This document shows, piece after piece, positions 12,359-46,379 of a stretch of DNA of 64,000 nt. The DNA is taken from NCBI RefSeq assembly GCF_020085105.1, contig NC_058042.1, positions 10,928,501 to 10,992,500 on the forward strand, read 5' to 3'. Source of the stretch: Siniperca chuatsi (lineage: Eukaryota; Chordata; Actinopteri; Centrarchiformes; Sinipercidae). The position numbers and the translations under genes were made by a program. Position 1 is the stretch's first letter. Each line of letters begins with the position of its first letter. The notes under the pieces are model-generated. The model was given only the letters and a program-made list of their open reading frames with translations. It had not been told where the DNA came from and searched no databases.

Positions 12359-12550
12359 GCACCTCCAACAGTTTTCTGGGTGGTCTTTAATCCCAGTTTC
12401 TCTAAAACTACTGAGATTTCTACCCTCATCATGCTGAAGTGTCACAAATGTTTTGTAACACATTAATTGTTACAAAAATGTGATTCTAACAGTAGAGAGA
12501 GATACAGTAACTGTTCATGTTCATTCTAGGTCAGTCACATTTCAATGTGA

Positions 12551-12556
12551 AATAAA
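12551..12556 (+). terminator. atic: atic poly(A) signal AATAAA
   Basis: Canonical AATAAA about 190 bases after the atic stop codon. It implies a short 3' UTR with cleavage near 12570-12580. It faces the fn1 poly(A) signal of the opposite strand at 13126-13131. Confidence 0.85.
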
Positions 12557-12594
12557 CTGTTAAAGACAGTTCATGACTATTTTGTCTGTTTTTA

Positions 12595-12800
12595 GCCATG
12601 CTAGCGGCGTGGTTCCAGGGATAATGTTGGTCTGTCAGTCCACCAGTTTGGTCCAGACTGAAACATCTCAACAACTATTTGATGGATTGCTGTGAAATTT
12701 ATGCAGACATTCATGGTCCCCAGAGGATGAAGCTTACTAACTTTGGTGAGCCCCTGACTTTTTCTGTAGCGCCACCAGCAGGTTGACATTTTCAGAATTT
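12595..12800 (+). repeat. Dispersed repeat between atic and fn1
   Basis: Contains CATGCTAGCGGCGTGG, TGGTCCAGACTGAAACATCT, CAACAACTATTTGATGGATT, CATGGTCCCCAGAGGATGAA and CGCCACCAGCAGGTTGACAT. A diverged copy is found in reverse complement at 53480-53710. This is a common teleost interspersed repeat. The rest of 12557-13125 shows nothing else. Confidence 0.75.
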
Positions 12801-13125
12801 AGTGAAAAATACTTTTCTTTGATGAATTGCCATGGAATTTAGTACAGTTATTCAAGTTTTAATCACTTTGGTGATGTTTAAGACCCTTTATCTCATCCAG
12901 TTTGTCTTTTGTTTTTTTAAGTTTTCTTTTCGAGCATTCTGTGCCTTTTTATTTGAGAGTGGACAGTAGAGAGATGGAAATGAAGGGAGAGCCCCTCCGT
13001 GCATCTGTTAAGTCTTCTGCAAGCACTTCCATAAAAAATGCAAAACCAGAGCACGTACTTAAACCTCTTATTTACAAAAAATTAACAAACGTCACATTGT
13101 GATTAGGTTTCAGGATCTCTCCAGC

Positions 13126-13131
13126 TTTATT
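13126..13131 (-). terminator. fn1: fn1 poly(A) signal AATAAA (minus strand)
   Basis: TTTATT on the plus strand reads AATAAA on the minus strand. It lies about 690 bases past the fn1 stop codon, giving a 3' UTR from about 13821 down to about 13105. No other convincing signal is closer to the cleavage region. Confidence 0.75.
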
Positions 13132-13821
13132 AAAATAAGGGACTTCTTTTTGTCAAAGGTAGAAAACAACTTTGGCACGGACAACAAAGTACAAAAATAG
13201 AACAGTTCAAATTCTCACATCCCAGTTCACACATTCACACGTTGAGATTAAAGGGATAAATTAGTAAAAAGTCAATCACACGCAGTGCGACCCCTCAGTA
13301 ACAGAAGAAGGGTTACAGAAAAAAGCACATTTTCATGGACAATTTAAACAACATTGTTAATAACTACATTAACATTCTTTAACACAGTACTTACTTTCTG
13401 ACTGTTTCTGCGGTTTGATTAGGAAATGTTTCCAAATATTTCAATGGAAATTAAATGCCTATTTGACAAGTATATGAATCTGACTGGTGACAAGTTCTAA
13501 ATAACTTCCATTGAGGTACACACAAGTATGTGGAGGGAATGTTATACAAAAAAGGAAATGGTAATGGCAGGAGTCTGCATTTTCCAATAGAGCATGAATT
13601 TAGAGACTTGACAGTCCACAGTGAAAAGACTGGCTTTTAGAAGAGGATCACTTTGATCAGTCAGCAGGGCATCTTATGCTTAAATATAATTAGATAAACG
13701 TGTCAGAAAGTGATAAGGCAGTTAGTTTCAGTTCAGCCGCAGACAGCATGGCTTCTACAGGGTGAGATAGTGCAGCAATTGGACGGTGAGAGAGCAAAGC
13801 AGATGTCAGATGACCGATCCT

Positions 13822-37007
<23,186 letters not shown>

Positions 37008-37270
37008 TTTGTGGAAAAATAAGAATTAAAAGGTAAAGTAGAAAAATGCTAGTGAACAAAGTAAGGTTTGAAAAAATGCGTGAGTGCAGATCTACAGTTT
37101 AGCTTGGAGAAATCTAATTTCTGTCCCTTATTAATATAACTCCCTTGTGCTGCCTCGCAGCCGGTGCACCAGACTGAGGAGAAGGGAGCGCACTGGTTTT
37201 ATACCCGGACACACCGCTGCAGCCTATTGAAGGGGAGGGCTTTAACTGGAGCTTAGATGACCCGCCCGAG
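37008..37270 (-). promoter_or_regulatory. fn1: fn1 promoter and 5' UTR: TATA box and GC box
   Basis: TATAAAA on the minus strand lies at 37197-37203, placing the start of transcription near 37170 and giving a 5' UTR of about 160 bases with no obvious intron. A GGGCGGG Sp1-type box on the minus strand lies at about 37260-37267. The mammalian fn1 promoter also has a TATA box and GC boxes. A full CRE (TGACGTCA), known from mammals, was not seen in the first few hundred bases. Confidence 0.7.
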
Positions 37271-40200
37271 TGCGGGCAAATACTGACACTCGACACTTCA
37301 CTTTCAAGTGATGAAAGCAGCCACAGGACAAGAAAAAACATCGAGTCATAAAGATGAATGAGCATCTGAAGTCTGAAAGTTTCAGAGATGAAATCAGTGA
37401 TCAGTTCAGATGAGATGGCACCAGGATCCTTGATACCTGCTGTGATGGAGAAATGTTACGCAGAGAAAAGCGTTTTTTTAAAAAGTCATTGGAAAAATAG
37501 ATGTTAATATAAAAATCTGATAATGACAAACCACCATAAAGTACACTCCAGCCCCAATTAAGTATAGCCACACTACAGATCTTAGTCCCTAAGAAATAGT
37601 GATGTGTTATGAGGGCAAACCCAAGTTTTTTCTGGGGCTCTTTGAGAGTCATTTTCAAGTTAATTACCTTTGCAATGTGCAAATGTTCAAAGCAATAATT
37701 AAATGCACTTTATGAATATTAAAATTACTATAAAACCATTGTAAAATTTAACTCAAACAAATAAAAAGGACAAAGACACATCATTTATATGGATAAGATT
37801 GTTATAGCACTTTCAAGTCCCAAAATATGGTACTGCACCCAAAAAATTAGTCACAATCCCAAATATTTGGCATGGTGCTCTGATTTAAAGCTCCCAAAAT
37901 CCAAAAATATCCTCCACAGCTCTGGGATTGGGATTTGTGCTACTATTAAGTAGATCATATTGAGATATTAAAACAATATCAGGCAGTATATCTATAAATT
38001 GTGTGTTTCATGTTTAAATCATTTGGGGCAATTACATTATGTGTACTTTGCTGCATCCTAAAATTAGCAAAAACTTCCAGGGGCTGAACACCGCAGCTTG
38101 TTGATGAATGAGGAAGCATATAACTCCAGACTGTCTGTTCTGCTGCTGGTCAGACAGGCATTTACCAATATGTATTTCTGTTCATGTTGAGAAATCAAAC
38201 ACAATCATTATTCTTCTTCAGACTGTCTGTTGACTCATTGCTTACAGTAACAGTTTTCCATCATTACTGCTGTTAAAATTAGCTACAATTTTTTGGACAC
38301 AGCATTGGCTGGTAATGTCGTTAAATGCCTTTAAGGTTTTGTGCAAAAATCAGTGCACACTGAGCATTACTTAACACCTCAGCCAGTCTTACCTCAATCC
38401 TATTCACCTCCCACCACATATACTGTATATACACACTCAAACACACACACACACAGTCTCTCTCTTTCCCCTCCACCTGCTCTACATCCATCACAGTGTT
38501 TTTCCTTGTGTGTGTAAGTGTTACAGAGAAAAATGACTAAGTGCTTTCTCTTACGTCCATAATTCACATTCAGTCTTCATGAGCTCTCCAGGCAAGAAAA
38601 ATAACCTTCTGGTTTTCGTGTTTTCATTTTAAAGCTGCATATCCACCATTCTGAAAATAATATACTTCTGCTCATAAATTGACTAAAAACAAAAGTTGTT
38701 ATAAATTACATTGTGAGTAACTTAAGTATCAGGGATAATATTTCTGCTTTTGAAGACATAATCAAATGTATTTTGAAGAATTTTACATAATAAATATTCC
38801 TTCATCATCAATATACAGTGTTATGTTACATTACAGTTTAATGATATGCTGTCACATTCTGACACCAAAATAACTTGAATTAAGATGTTCCCAATATTAC
38901 TCTAAATCTATGCTTAAGTGACGTCAAATTAGACAATGCATTTTTAACACTGATCACACATCACATTTAAAGGTACATTTATTCCAGTGCTTCACAGGTG
39001 AAGCTTTATAACACTTAAAATAGGTGAAATGTTCACATTCAAGATGCTATTTTCATGGCTGCACATTTGCATTTAATGGATAATTCGATTCAATTGTATT
39101 TTGTTTGGTTTGTTTTTTGTTTGTTTTTTTAATTTGGGATCTTATAGAATTAAAAAAATAATCAGTGGTTTAACTGGTTGGTCATGGTAATGTAACCACC
39201 AAGGGTCTGTGGGGTTAATTTGTGGGTAAATTTCTCTGCCAAGAAATTAAATGTTTTCAAAAACAATGTGCAATGTGCAAAAGGGGGGGAAAGTAATAAA
39301 ACTGATCACAGTACGCTGCGTCGGTGCAGGAGCTGCGGGTTCCACTAAACTTACTCATGGGTCTGGTCTGGGGAACAGATACTGTTTGTAAGGCTGCGAT
39401 GTAATGATTCCTGTTACAGGGCTTGTGGAACGAGTCGTAACTCAGGGCTGAAGAATGAAACAGATGGTTTTGGGGAAACAGAGGACTAAAACAGCAAAAA
39501 CACTGTCCTTGTTTTTAAAGTGAGTGCAACTGAGTCACAAATCTCTCCCGTGTGGAAAAAGCCTCCACATACTTTCCATTTGTGAAACAGCGCCAAACCG
39601 TGGAGGTTCAAAACACAGGACAGTTCAAGTTGCAGAATCTTAAGTATTACTTTAAAAAGTGTAACTTTAAAATTCACTGATGTTATACAACACATTTTTC
39701 CTGAAATGTGCACTTATGCAGTATAGGGGAGGAACCAGTGTAAAAGAACATATAAATATTTGTGAACAAAAGAAACATTCAGTTCCTACTAGAACGATGT
39801 ATTTGGGGTATGATTTCCTGGGCTGTTAGGTCTCACTATCAGATTTATGAGCTGTCTCTGTCGAAGCCTCTGGAAGGCTGCCTGGCTTATATCAAAGTGA
39901 ACAACCTCATCTCTTCTTCTCTCTCGTCCATATTTCAACAAAGCTTTATCTCTACTCTGGTTGTTTTCACAGAGATTTTTGTTGACCCTCAGTGTAAGTG
40001 ATTTGTATTTGTGAGTTTAGTGGAGTGAAAACCTTATGTGATAATCCATGAGAACTGGAACTGGCATTACTGCAGAGGGTTTTCTAAAGCATGATGAAAT
40101 GTTGTTCTCCTACTTTTCAGTCGATGATTTTCCATTAATTTCAAAACAACACCGAGTTAGACAATCCACTGCAGTAAACACGGCATCTGTATAAGTTGCA

Positions 40201-40430
40201 TCACATTTGCATGTGAATGAAGTTGTAAGTTAGATTTATTTGAAAGGTCTGCAGTGCATTACCAAGCAACAAAAATGATGTTCACCGGCATAGATCACCT
40301 AAACATGATTTTCACACTGTCAAGTACTTAATGGAAAACCCTAAAAAACTATGGTATGCATTAAATGGTGAGCTGTGATATAAAGCATTTGTATTTTTAA
40401 AAGACAATGTTAGTTGGGAAATACACTTGT
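37271..40430. other. Spacer immediately upstream of fn1, no gene
   Basis: AT-rich, no supported exon. A small (CA)n tract is near 38437-38455, preceded by TATACTGTATATACAC. A more complex, less AT-rich block at about 39295-39440 (around ACTGATCACAGTACGCTGCG) stands out from its surroundings and is a candidate for conservation testing. Function unknown. Confidence 0.6.
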
Positions 40431-40432
40431 AA

Positions 40433-40580
40433 ACTGCCAACAGTTAGATGAGAAGATTGATACCACTCTCATGACTGTGCGGTAAACAGCCAGCTAGCAG
40501 CTGGTTAGCTTAGCATGAAAACTGAAAACAGGGGGAAACAGTTACCTACCAGCACTTCTAAAGCTCACTAATTAAAAGAG
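40433..40580 (+). repeat. Fragment of the 32610-33390 repeat family
   Basis: Reads TTAGATGAGAAGATTGATAC, AGCAGCTGGTTAGCTTAGCA, AACAGGGGGAAACAG, TACCAGCACTTCTAAAGCTC: one arm only. Confidence 0.75.
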
Positions 40581-40589
40581 TACACCAAT

Positions 40590-41130
40590 TTAGCATTGCA
40601 TTCTCAAAACATTGTTGGACTCACATAAACGTTTTTAAAAAACTCAATGCAGCAGAGGCTGAGATATAATTTTTTTATTCCACGCATTCTTTTTTCCTTG
40701 TCAAAACCTGGTGCCTAAATTACCCACAATGCAACTTGATCGCCGACAGTTGCGTCAGAGATTCAGGTGTGTTATATTAGTAGTAGCCTCAAGCAGAGAT
40801 GAGGAGTGACCTACAGGGGTCTGGTGAGCTCACTTCTTTCTAACTACACAGCTCCAGATTATTTTTATTTTCAAACTTGTAGTCTTCAGCCCCAAACGAC
40901 GCTGACTCACTTGAGCACATTTATCAGATTTCGTGCAGCTCCCACTGGAGCCTCAAAATGCTTTATACAACAAGTGCAATAACGACAAGTTGTGGTTTCA
41001 CAGGATGTTATGCGGAACTAGTTCTTGCTAAGTTAACCAGCTAATTTTAATTCAAATAGTTGCAAACTGCAATTTCACCGCTAGATGCCACTAAATCCGA
41101 CACATTGGACCTTTTACTGTTGAACTATTC
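40590..41130 (+). repeat. Second copy of the 17660-18150 repeat family
   Basis: Shares TTTTTATTCCACGCATTCTT, AAAACCTGGTGCCTAAATTA, CCCACAATGCAACTTGAT, GTGAGCTCACTTCTTTCTAA and CAAACTTGTAGTCTTCAGC with the fn1 intron copy. It sits directly next to the 40433-40580 fragment. Confidence 0.75.
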
Positions 41131-42300
41131 CTTTAAGCAAACAATAAACTGGTATGATCTTCAGGGTTTCTCATTGCCATGAGTAAAATCTGTTTAGTTT
41201 CTGTGCTGCCAGTACTTGAGTCGTGTGTTTGTACTTCAGTGACAAAAAGAAATGAAACTGGTGAAAACAGCTGTTCTGTGTGGAGTCTCCAATGATTTCC
41301 AAATCTAAAAAAGGTTTTGTGATGTGTGCCAAGCTTTAACACATGTAGAGTCTTGGGAGTACTTGTTTTTAATGTGTGGTTCTCCACCCTGGCTTCACCA
41401 AACTTTGGACGGGCAGTTTAGAGCGTGAAAGCCAGATGGCCACATCTAGATGAAATAATTAGGGGGGTGGAGTGGAGGATTGGGGGATGTGTGAAGATAG
41501 TTAGGTGGAAAGAAATTTGAGAGGGTTAAGATGAGAGGCTGGAGGGTAAGGTGGCTGGTTTATGTACTAGAAAGGTGGAGGGTGAGATGAGCAGCAATGG
41601 GACCATAACTGCCCATCTGTCACACCCATGTCTGGCAGTTCTCCTGCTGTTTGCCTCCAGCTCCCTGCCTGGAGGAGTGAAAGTGGTAGGATTTTTGAAT
41701 TTGAAGCTTTGCAGTTAAAAGATGAACAGAAGAGTGCACCGTGCATTTGAAGGCCTAAAAACATGACATGCAGTTATGCAGAAGTTCATACCCCAAACAG
41801 CTATGGGGTGAATAGAAAACAGTTGAGCAACATAATTTGCGGTTGTCAGCATTCTCACTGCTCCTCGTCATCGCTCAAGTCTGAATCAGTCTGAATTTTC
41901 TGCACAGGATGTGAAGAACATCTGTTTGTCTGCTGACGACAAATGCCAGAGGTCACTGAAAGCAGGCGACCCATGCGGAGACGAACATTCTGACGAAGCA
42001 CTTCCCGAGATTCCACAACACAGTGCTACAATACAGAGTTACCGTGGAAACCAGATTGGGTGGGGCCATTTGGAGAGTGACAGCAGGGTTTGACTTGACA
42101 AGAGATGGGTACTGACACTTCATCGGCTGAATTATAAATTGAGTCACACACTCACACACCCTTGAGATGAGGTGACCTCAGTGTCAGGAGTCCAGAGGAG
42201 GAGCAAAGGGACCAGACAAAACATTTTATCATTCAATTCTTTGACCCTCTTTTTAATCTATAGTGATTTACAGAGTTGTTTTAGATATTCTGGGGAAAAG
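41131..42300. other. Spacer, nothing recognised
   Basis: No exon, RNA gene or repeat supported. Short open frames (up to 84 codons) look random. Confidence 0.55.
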
Positions 42301-42870
42301 TCCAAGCGAAGTCTCATTAAAGCAAGTCTCAAGTCAAGTCACAACTCTTCATAAGCAAACTGTAAGTCAAGATGCAAGTCTTTCACGTCTCAGGTCAAGT
42401 CTTCATTTTGTGACTTAAACCTGCAATAACTGATTTTATGGCCACTTGGGGGCAGCTGAAACAAGCTCTGACCAAAAAACTAACATCATCACCTGATACA
42501 GTTAATGTGGCACACTCGTTAGCAAACAGTTGCCTACTTAGACATCCAGCAGATAAGAAACAACAGTCCAATATTAAGTCTCCTTTTGGCTCCGTTTTGG
42601 TGTCCACCAAATCCAAATTTCTGGCTCTTTAGCTGTTAAATGTTCCACTGTCTCCCACGGCACTGGGCGGGTAATTGAAGTGAAAACAGCTGCCTGATGC
42701 GGCCGAAAACGATGCTGATGAGAATAGTGAGAGTGAACCAGAACAATACAGTAGCGGATAGTAAAATCAGAGCAATGATGCTGGCATTGTAACGAAACAA
42801 TGAAGATGCTAAAACGATCCGTAGAGCTGAGGTGAACTGTAACGTGGGGGTGATAATTCTCTGTGGGTTC
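42300..42870 (+). repeat. CAAGTC-rich tract and second copy of the 24820-25110 family
   Basis: At 42300-42410 variants of CAAGTCTCAAGTCAAGTC occur repeatedly. From 42410 the sequence CTGCAATAACTGATTTTATG, GGCCACTTGGGGGCAG, ACAGTTGCCTACTTAGACAT and GATAATTCTCTGTGGGTTC matches the fn1 intron 21 repeat in order, with extra sequence in between. Confidence 0.7.
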
Positions 42871-42899
42871 ATTACTATAAGAGACAACTTTCAGACACA

Positions 42900-44740
42900 A
42901 GTACTTTGTTCACAGGCAGAATATGCGGAAGTCTCCCACCTCTTCCCCCTCTGTAGCCATTTTTTTTTGGGGGGGGGTCTATGCTGATCCAAGAACAGCA
43001 CTCCCACTGCAAAGCTTTGTGAATGCTGACCTACACCCTCCACCTCTGCAGAAAGCTGTGTGTCCTCAGTTTATTCACAGTTTATACCTCCACCAGTAAA
43101 ACCCAGATTAGCTGTGCAGCCATTTCTAGGATGGCAGTCTCCTGTGACACTTCTCCTTCAATCAGAGACATGGAAATCTTGTCTGTCTTTTCACACCATG
43201 ACACCAGGTGTAAATAAGCATGACCCTAACAGGGTAACACGTGTGTTTCCATTTCTGCAGTGTGGTGTGTGTTTGTGTGAGCAGAAGAAGGAGAGAGAGA
43301 GAAAAGGGAAATGTGGTCTTGGTGGAAGTGTACACTGTGTGCTTCTAGTGTGCTTCTTTAACCTGTGCCCTCACACACAGTCCACAGTTTGTCCATAGTG
43401 AATTCACTCAATGTGAAAAGGAGGAGCTGTGCTTTTCCTGTGGGGCTAATTTCCCAGACTGCCCCAGTGGTTTTAATAAAGCCAATGGGGAAAATAGGTG
43501 AAACAAGCCTGCATCTTGTATAAAAATAGCCACTTTGTTAGTGTTGTAAAATGAGCTTCACAGATGTGCACAGAATTTGGGACCCATGTGAAAATGTCTG
43601 AGCCTTTTTCCTGTTGTCACACCAACTAAGACTGATTGTCTTATAAAACAGAGGCCACAATTCATCACATTAATGAATTCCTGATTAGGCCGCCAGTGGA
43701 AAGGTGATGATATTCACACAGACAGGGCACATTTCCAAAGGACTTACAGTAAGCTCTAAAGGCGGCGAGGTAAAGAATCATTCTGCCCTGACCTTGGTCA
43801 GTCTTGTTACTCACACTGTTGGCATGTGTCTGTGACCTGCCTTTGTGCGCCCCCCTCCTCCTCACAACAACCTGCCTGCCTCGTCATCTCTGACTGAGCA
43901 GGTTGTCCTCAAAAGCTCCTGGAGGAAGGAGACAAAGAGGGGCTTTGAGTGGGCAGAACTTTTGCTGGCCTTCAGACCTATGTAGATTCAAATAAGCCAG
44001 CCAACAGTCCGACAAAACATATACAGGAAAACATACAAAGATGCCATTGTTGTTGATGAGTAAATACATGAATTCCCTTCTGCAGTAAAAGCTGTGTGTG
44101 AACAAAATGTTGAGCCAATTTGGATCCTTGTCCTAGCTGTTTTACTTGTGGTATTTTTCACACGTCTTTTAAAACATTCAGCCTTAATGGGTAAGCATTA
44201 TGTTCATTGTGTTCTGTTTCACTATGTGTTTTATTAGACAACAGGGTTGTTGTCTCTAGATTACGTTAGGCTGACATGCACACAGCAGGTCAAAACAGGG
44301 TATATTCTAGCTCTCCTGCCTGCCTCTTAAAACTTCCTGACAACATGATTAATGTAAAATAGACTTTCACTGTACTGGCCCCGCAGGGAAGTAAAATGAA
44401 GGTTTACAAGACCCTAGCAAGTCTCACTCTTTCTCTGCTGTTTGTTTTTCTCATTGTCGGCACTTTCCCTCTCTCTCTGCCAATGCTTGCTTTTAAGGCC
44501 TAAAGACAAAATCATTTCCCTACCAAAGCAGCAATCCTTTGTCAAAACTTACCCACGTTGTGCGCCACAAACACACGCATACACAAACATGCGATTCAGC
44601 AACACCTTTCATAGAGTATCACCACTAAATATTTTCTGCAACTGAGCCCTGATGATGCTGACACACTTTCCAAACCAGTGAGGGGAAATATAATTAACTG
44701 TGTACCTTGCTGTAAGCATCACCATTACTCACTTGTTCCC
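42900..44740. other. Spacer, nothing recognised
   Basis: No supported gene. A run of T and G at 42961-42977 is the only simple-sequence feature noted. Confidence 0.5.
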
Positions 44741-44746
44741 GTCTAG

Positions 44747-44808
44747 ACGACATGGACATGCCGGCTCACCTGGGGCTGTATGGAGGAGGCCCACCTGCCT
44801 CATCCCAG
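44747..44808 (+). other. Orphan exon-like segment, gene not recognised
   Basis: Preceded by a pyrimidine-rich acceptor (TTGTTCCCGTCTAG) and followed by a good donor (CAG then GTGAGG). The 62 bases in between are GC-rich and encode DDMDMPAHLGLYGGGPPAS in one open frame. Composition and codon use look coding against AT-rich surroundings. No partner exons were found on either side, and I do not recognise the peptide. It may be an exon of an unseen gene, an fn1-region non-coding RNA, or chance. Confidence 0.25.
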
Positions 44809-44809
44809 G

Positions 44810-46170
44810 TGAGGTCAGCCGGTTTTGGGAAATGCATGACAAGCCCCACTGATTCTATTAAAATTATATGGTACGGCTTGGTGGGAATTAATGATCAGCA
44901 GAAAGAAAACAACCCTTGTCATTTGAGATGCAAGTGTAGGAACTGGAAAAGGTCTGTTTAGCTTGAAAAAAAGAAGCTGTACTGACAGAAGCCTGTGTGG
45001 AGGTGTAACGAAAGCACTCATGTACAGACCACCACAGTCCCCTCAACACACACACAAAGTCAGACACCTCCACAAATATACACATGCACAGAAATACACA
45101 GACACCTCAGCAAACACAGTCTGCAAACTACGCCGATGTTTGTTTTCAGCCTCCACCACATTTGTGTGTTGCATGATCTTGTAAATGAACGAATTATTGA
45201 AGAAGTACTTGAGTCTAATCCTTACCACAGCAAAATCTTTCTTCCCCTGTCTTCGATTTTGCATACACACCTGTGTTAGGATTCTGTTTTGACATCACTA
45301 CTAGAAATGATACACTGGCCTCCATATCAGCCGTGCCAACATGAGCACAGCTGGGCTGAAGGGGTTGATTCAGAGGGGAGGATGGTGGAGGTAGGGTAGA
45401 GCAGTCTGCTGTACTTGCTGAGTGAAGCATGGGTCACAGTTCACACCCAGACAATGATTCTACCAGTGGCTAACAGGAGGGATATAATAGCATTTCTCAG
45501 CATTGGTAGGGTGGTGATAATATTGGGTCTGTAAAGTGTGATCTCTCCTGCAAAGACAGACAAGTACTGATATTACAACCCTATCACCAGACAAGATTGT
45601 TGATATTACACAATTCTGCAAAACCCTGGGTTATGTTCAGTTTGACATATATTTTACATTCATTGCCAACATTTAAAAAAAATCTTTCTTGAACAATTTG
45701 TACTGTAGTTGCCATGCTCATAATTGAGTATGTAGTTGCCATGCAGTACACTTAGGGTAAGGGAAAGATTGTGGTTGTGGCAAATAAACTATGGTTTAGG
45801 TATCCCATCCACCATCCCAAGCTCCACCCCTTTACTTTCTGCCTGGCTACATAAAGGGTACACTTCTTACTGCATAGGCGCTTAACTTTGGCATTGGACA
45901 TAAATTGTGAGGTGCGGAACAGTCCAATATGAAAGTAATTCCTAGGAATACCAGGCTGGATATTAAGAGAAACAACAGTGTCGTACATTTGTTAACTATT
46001 CGCTAGAAATCACCGCTATATTACTGCAATACCATGAGTATACCTTGTTTATAGTTTGTCCTGCCTTCCAGATAGCAAATAAGTTTCAGTTAATTTCAGT
46101 AAATAAAAAACTGATTTAGATTATTTGGGTCTTAGACCTATTTAATCTTAACTTTTGGATACACTTGTCA
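44810..46170. other. Spacer, nothing recognised
   Basis: Contains CA-rich patches near 45050-45120 but no supported gene or named repeat. Confidence 0.5.
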
Positions 46171-46174
46171 ATAC

Positions 46175-46375
46175 AGCACTACTAAATAGACTGGAAAACT
46201 ACTTTAAACTCTATGACACAACCCTGAAGTGGTTCAAGTCCTATCTCCAGGACAGGAACTACTTTGTCTTTTTTGTTAAATTATGCATCATCAAGTGGTG
46301 ACCTGATGTTTGGAGTTCTCCAAAGCTCAATCCTTGGGCCTCTTTTATTTAACATTTACATGCTTCCATTAAGGT
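46175..46375 (+). pseudogene. LINE (non-LTR) reverse transcriptase remnant
   Basis: One frame reads LKWFKSYLQDRNYFVFF and then meets a stop; a shifted frame continues GVLQSSILGPLLFNIYMLPL. Together these match the order of reverse-transcriptase motifs in CR1/L2-type LINEs (WF.SYL.R...F V, then GVPQGSILGPLLF.IYM). The stop, the frameshift and GVLQSS in place of GVPQGS show that it is dead. The catalytic YADD part is not present, so this is a short fragment. The clade (L2 or Rex1-like) is not certain. Confidence 0.75.
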
Positions 46376-46379
46376 AAAT

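Noticed and set aside
12041..12463. Minus-strand open frame of 140 codons opposite the atic last exon
   Set aside because: Antisense to the conserved coding exon 15; composition is that of an opposite-strand shadow.
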